Source: Prolixibacteraceae bacterium
Lineage (GTDB): Bacteria; Bacteroidota; Bacteroidia; Bacteroidales; Prolixibacteraceae
Length of the DNA: 64,000 nucleotides
Direction: 5' to 3'
NCBI GenBank assembly: GCA_019459485.1
Contig: JAIBEZ010000085.1
Coordinates: forward strand, 27,966 to 91,965
Shown here: positions 61,347 to 64,000 of the stretch, in pieces
How the letters are laid out: each line of letters opens with the position of its first letter
Position numbering within the stretch: the stretch's first letter is position 1
Notes under the pieces: model-generated
What the model saw: the letters and a program-made list of their open reading frames with translations, nothing else
Told to the model about the DNA's origin: nothing
Database searches by the model: none
Position numbers and translations under genes: made by a program

Positions 61347-63140
61347 TTAACCGATTAAAACTGCATCAAACTTACATTTCGCGACACACACACCACATTT
61401 TATACACAACGACTGGTCGATGTAATGGGGGGCACGTCTTTCTCCTGAAATGGCGCCAACCGGGCAATTCCTGAAACAAAGCGTGCAACCGGTACACTTG
61501 TCAGGATCAATCGAATAGTGCATCAATGCTTTACATTGGCCAGCCGGACAGGAAGCCGTTGTGACATGCGCCAGGTATTCGTCGTAAAAATGGTCGAGCG
61601 TTGAAAGAACCGGGTTCGGCGATGTTTGTCCCAAACCGCAAAGCGATGTATCTTTAATTACATTGCTCAGCAACCTCAACCGGTCGAGATCTTCCACTTT
61701 GCCGTTGCCTTCGGTTATTTTTTCCAGAATTTCGTGCAGTCGTTTGTTGCCAATACGACAGGGAGTGCATTTTCCGCACGATTCGTCGAGCGTAAATTCG
61801 AGGTAAAATTTGGCAATCGCCACCATGCAATCGGTATCGTCAAGCACAATCATTCCACCTGAACCCATCATTGAACCGGCAGCGACCAAATTATCGTAGT
61901 CAATCGGTGTATCCAAAAACGATTTGGTGAGGCAACCTCCGGAAGGACCACCGGTTTGAACGGCTTTAAATTCGCGTCCATCCTTGATTCCGCCGCCAAT
62001 ATCGTATATAATTTCACGAAGGGTAATTCCCATCGGAACTTCAATCAAGCCCACATTGTTGATTTTTCCGGCGAGCGCAAAAACCTTGGTTCCCTTCGAT
62101 TTTTCAGTGCCGATGGAAGCGAACCATTCGGGCCCTTTGTTGATGATGACCGGAATATTGGCAAACGTTTCCACATTGTTCACATTGGTTGGCTTGCCAT
62201 TGTATCCTTTTTCCGCCGGAAATGGTGGTTTCACTGTCGGTTCGCCACGCTTGCCTTCCATCGAATGGATCAGCGCCGTTTCTTCGCCACACACAAAAGC
62301 TCCTGCCCCGTATCGGATTTCAACATCGAAATTAAATCCGGTTCCCAAAATGTCATCGCCAAGCAAACCATATTCTCTTGCCTGATTGATTGCAATTTTC
62401 AGGCGCTCGATGGCCAAAGGATATTCGGCACGAATATAGACCAAGCCTTTGTCGGCGCCAACGCAATATCCGCAAATGGCCATGGCTTCGAGCACCGAAT
62501 GCGGATCGCCTTCCAAAATGGAACGATCCATAAATGCACCCGGATCGCCCTCGTCGGCGTTGCAAACCACGTATTTCTGGTCGCTCACTGATTTGCGGGT
62601 CAATTGCCATTTCAGTCCGGTTGGAAAACCACCGCCGCCACGACCACGCAACCCGGAATCTTTGATCATTTCAATCACCTCATCCGGCGTTTTTTCTGAA
62701 AGGCAGGTTCCGAGAGCGGCATAACCGTCTCGACCAATGTACTCTTCAATGTTTTCAGGATTGATAAAACCGCAGTTGCGTAAAGCAATACGAATTTGCT
62801 TCTTGTAAAAGTCCATTCCTTTCGAATCGCCCACCAACTCATGCGTTTCGGGATCGCGGTACAGCAAACGCTCCACCTTTCTGCCCTTGATAATGTGTTC
62901 ATTAACAATTTCGGTTACATCTTCAGGAGTAACCTGGGTGTAAAAAGTGTTATCAGGCAAAATTTTCACGATGGGTCCTTTTTCGCAGAATCCGAAACAT
63001 CCGGTCAGAACAACCTGAATTTCGTCGGAAAGCCCGAACTCGTTGAGGCGGTGTTGAAAATTCGATTTGATCAGTTCGCTTTCTGAAGCCTTGCATCCGG
63101 TACCCCCGCATACAAGAATGTGCATATTGTATTCGGCCAT
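61347..63140 (-). CDS. hydB: hydrogenase subunit HydB, long form
   Basis: NADH-binding subunit of 597 residues. N-terminal thioredoxin-like 2Fe-2S domain (VCGGTGCKASESE, TGCFGFCEKGPIV, residues 1-110); FMN/NADH domain with LRGRGGGGFPTGLKWQ and CNADEGDPGAFMDRS; 4Fe-4S ligands ESCGKCTPCRIGNKR with CGLGQ; and C-terminal two 4Fe-4S ferredoxin motifs CTGCTLCFRNCP and CIKCGVCVAKCK. This full set is what is needed for electron bifurcation among NADH, ferredoxin and H2. It follows the ferredoxin-like gene by 16 bases. Confidence 0.96.
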   Translation of the reverse strand: MAEYNMHILVCGGTGCKASESELIKSNFQHRLNEFGLSDEIQVVLTGCFGFCEKGPIVKILPDNTFYTQVTPEDVTEIVNEHIIKGRKVERLLYRDPETHELVGDSKGMDFYKKQIRIALRNCGFINPENIEEYIGRDGYAALGTCLSEKTPDEVIEMIKDSGLRGRGGGGFPTGLKWQLTRKSVSDQKYVVCNADEGDPGAFMDRSILEGDPHSVLEAMAICGYCVGADKGLVYIRAEYPLAIERLKIAINQAREYGLLGDDILGTGFNFDVEIRYGAGAFVCGEETALIHSMEGKRGEPTVKPPFPAEKGYNGKPTNVNNVETFANIPVIINKGPEWFASIGTEKSKGTKVFALAGKINNVGLIEVPMGITLREIIYDIGGGIKDGREFKAVQTGGPSGGCLTKSFLDTPIDYDNLVAAGSMMGSGGMIVLDDTDCMVAIAKFYLEFTLDESCGKCTPCRIGNKRLHEILEKITEGNGKVEDLDRLRLLSNVIKDTSLCGLGQTSPNPVLSTLDHFYDEYLAHVTTASCPAGQCKALMHYSIDPDKCTGCTLCFRNCPVGAISGERRAPHYIDQSLCIKCGVCVAKCKFDAVLIG

Positions 63141-63156
63141 AATTGTCCGTTTGATT

Positions 63157-63555
63157 TTATTTATTTTCTATTGTTGAATAAGCTACCGGAATAATTCCAT
63201 CTACCATTTCATTGAGTTTAATGTGTTTCTCAATGATTTCCAGTGCCTTGTTTTTGTTGACAAAACCGTAAACCACTGGTGCTTTTCCCGGAATCGTCAA
63301 TTCGATGGTTGGTTCGGCGTAGCAATATCCCATGCAACCAGTTTGGGTAACGATGGCGTCGATTCCCTGATGATCAAGCTCCTCAATAAGGAAGTTCATG
63401 GTTTCTTTTGCTCCTGAAGCAATGCCGCAGGTTGCCATCGAAACTTTGATCTGAACCAATTGCTCAGGGCTGTCGCCTTTTTCTCTTAGTTTGATTTTCG
63501 ACTGAACTTCGGATTGAAGTTTCTTTAAGTCAGCCAGGTTTTTTATTTTGTTCAT
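63157..63555 (-). CDS. thioredoxin-like 2Fe-2S ferredoxin-domain protein
   Basis: A 132-residue protein with a 2Fe-2S thioredoxin-like fold. Cluster Cys are in VSMATCGIASGAKETMNF and TQTGCMGYCYAEPTIE. It resembles the free-standing N-terminal domain of HydB. It is common as a small gene in HydABC operons, where it may be an accessory electron carrier; that role is inferred. It precedes hydB1 by 16 bases. Confidence 0.9.
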   Translation of the reverse strand: MNKIKNLADLKKLQSEVQSKIKLREKGDSPEQLVQIKVSMATCGIASGAKETMNFLIEELDHQGIDAIVTQTGCMGYCYAEPTIELTIPGKAPVVYGFVNKNKALEIIEKHIKLNEMVDGIIPVAYSTIENK

Positions 63556-63642
63556 CGTGAGTTGATTAGGAATGTTTAATGAAATTATTCATTATTCGCT
63601 AAAGGTCAATAGTTTGAAACTAATAATCTCTAAGATTTGTCA

Positions 63643-64000
63643 TCATTCACTTATTTGGATTTGTTCTAAATTCTCCTGAAGCATTTCTTTCAGAAACAAT
63701 CTGACTTCAGGATTGCTAATCGGAACATTTTCAAGCGTTTGCCGGACTTCTCGGGTATCCAGTTCAAATCCTCCGGAAGGCGTTTGATGTTTAAAGACAT
63801 AATTGATTTCTTCGGAAGAGCAAATCAGTATAAGTAAGGTTCCAACCAAATCTCCCATTATTGGTCTGTCAAGATGGTTCAGTCCAAATGTCGCAGTCAC
63901 TTTTGTCCCTTTTCCCAACTCCGATTCAATTTTAAAGTTTCCGCCCGTCATCTCTGCATTCTGTTTGAAAAGCGACAAACCCAATCCAACTTTACGGGTT
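63643..64000 (-). CDS. HATPase-domain protein of the hydrogenase operon, 5' end outside window
   Basis: The in-frame sequence continues past base 64000, and the TTG at 63984 is not a real start: upstream codons read TRKVGLGLSLFKQNAEMTGG, the G2 box and following strand of a GHKL ATPase. Visible text continues ELGKGTKVTATFGLNHLDRP. It ends with a charged helical tail. Small ATP-binding proteins of this type often precede HydB in HydABC operons of Clostridia and Bacteroidota; I do not know their role. Separated from the ferredoxin-like gene by 87 bases. Confidence 0.8.
   Translation of the reverse strand, partial: TRKVGLGLSLFKQNAEMTGGNFKIESELGKGTKVTATFGLNHLDRPIMGDLVGTLLILICSSEEINYVFKHQTPSGGFELDTREVRQTLENVPISNPEVRLFLKEMLQENLEQIQISE

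Overview
The window comes from a member of the Bacteroidota, most likely an anaerobic or facultative Bacteroidales/Marinilabiliales-type polysaccharide degrader. Supporting evidence: two secreted xylan-active enzymes end in type IX secretion (T9SS) sorting domains; a DUF5103 protein and an AMP nucleosidase-holA operon of bacteroidete type are present; several promoters match TAnnTTTG; a complete six-gene Na+-NQR and [FeFe]-hydrogenase genes occur together; and intergenic DNA is rich in palindromic repeats. The assignment below phylum is inference. No rRNA or tRNA gene was seen.

Layout. 1-17.5 kb is a carbohydrate and amino-acid region: a GH43 enzyme cut by the window edge, a GH10 xylanase and a GH10-GH43 fusion form one xylan-degradation operon. 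It is followed by an APC transporter, a glycerophosphodiesterase-GH16 fusion, a TIM-barrel sugar isomerase-like protein, an O-methyltransferase broken by one stop codon, a second APC transporter, a Spy-like protein, proline dehydrogenase, an OmpH/Skp-like protein, a glycosyltransferase and L-arabinose isomerase. 17.7-32 kb holds a PLP decarboxylase, acylphosphatase, two orphan membrane histidine kinases, and the nqrABCDEF operon with a trailing alpha/beta hydrolase. 32-42 kb is mainly housekeeping: pruA, a DivIC/FtsB protein, YqgE, an operon of AMP nucleosidase, holA, rhomboid, HAD phosphatase and class IV aminotransferase, then an HsdR-N-like protein, a DEAD-box helicase, a DUF2293 protein and a YchJ-like gene broken by a stop codon.

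42.1-49.7 kb is accessory. It has about 1 kb of stacked repeats (long hairpins, nested palindromes and a helically phased 21-bp repeat), an AT-rich orphan gene with a zinc-finger/HNH-like residue pattern, a Ca2+-type P-ATPase with a MarR regulator and two matching operator palindromes, and an IS110-family element with a structured non-coding end (bridge-RNA candidate) beside a REP-like hairpin cluster. 49.7-64 kb is dominated by hydrogen metabolism: hydE, then two separate HydABC-type [FeFe]-hydrogenase gene sets on the minus strand. One has a full-length HydB plus a 2Fe-2S protein and an ATPase-domain protein; the other has a short NuoF-like HydB and a HydA whose L1 motif reads TSCSPGW instead of TSCCPAW.

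How the genes fit together. Secreted GH10/GH43 enzymes release xylo- and arabino-sugars, and arabinose isomerase feeds arabinose to the pentose phosphate route. NADH from fermentation can be reoxidised by Na+-NQR, building a sodium gradient, or by NADH/ferredoxin-linked hydrogenases releasing H2. putA-type proline dehydrogenase and pruA, at separate loci, convert proline to glutamate. At least four dispersed intergenic repeat families recur in the window; they and the 42-43 kb island are the least explained sequence here.
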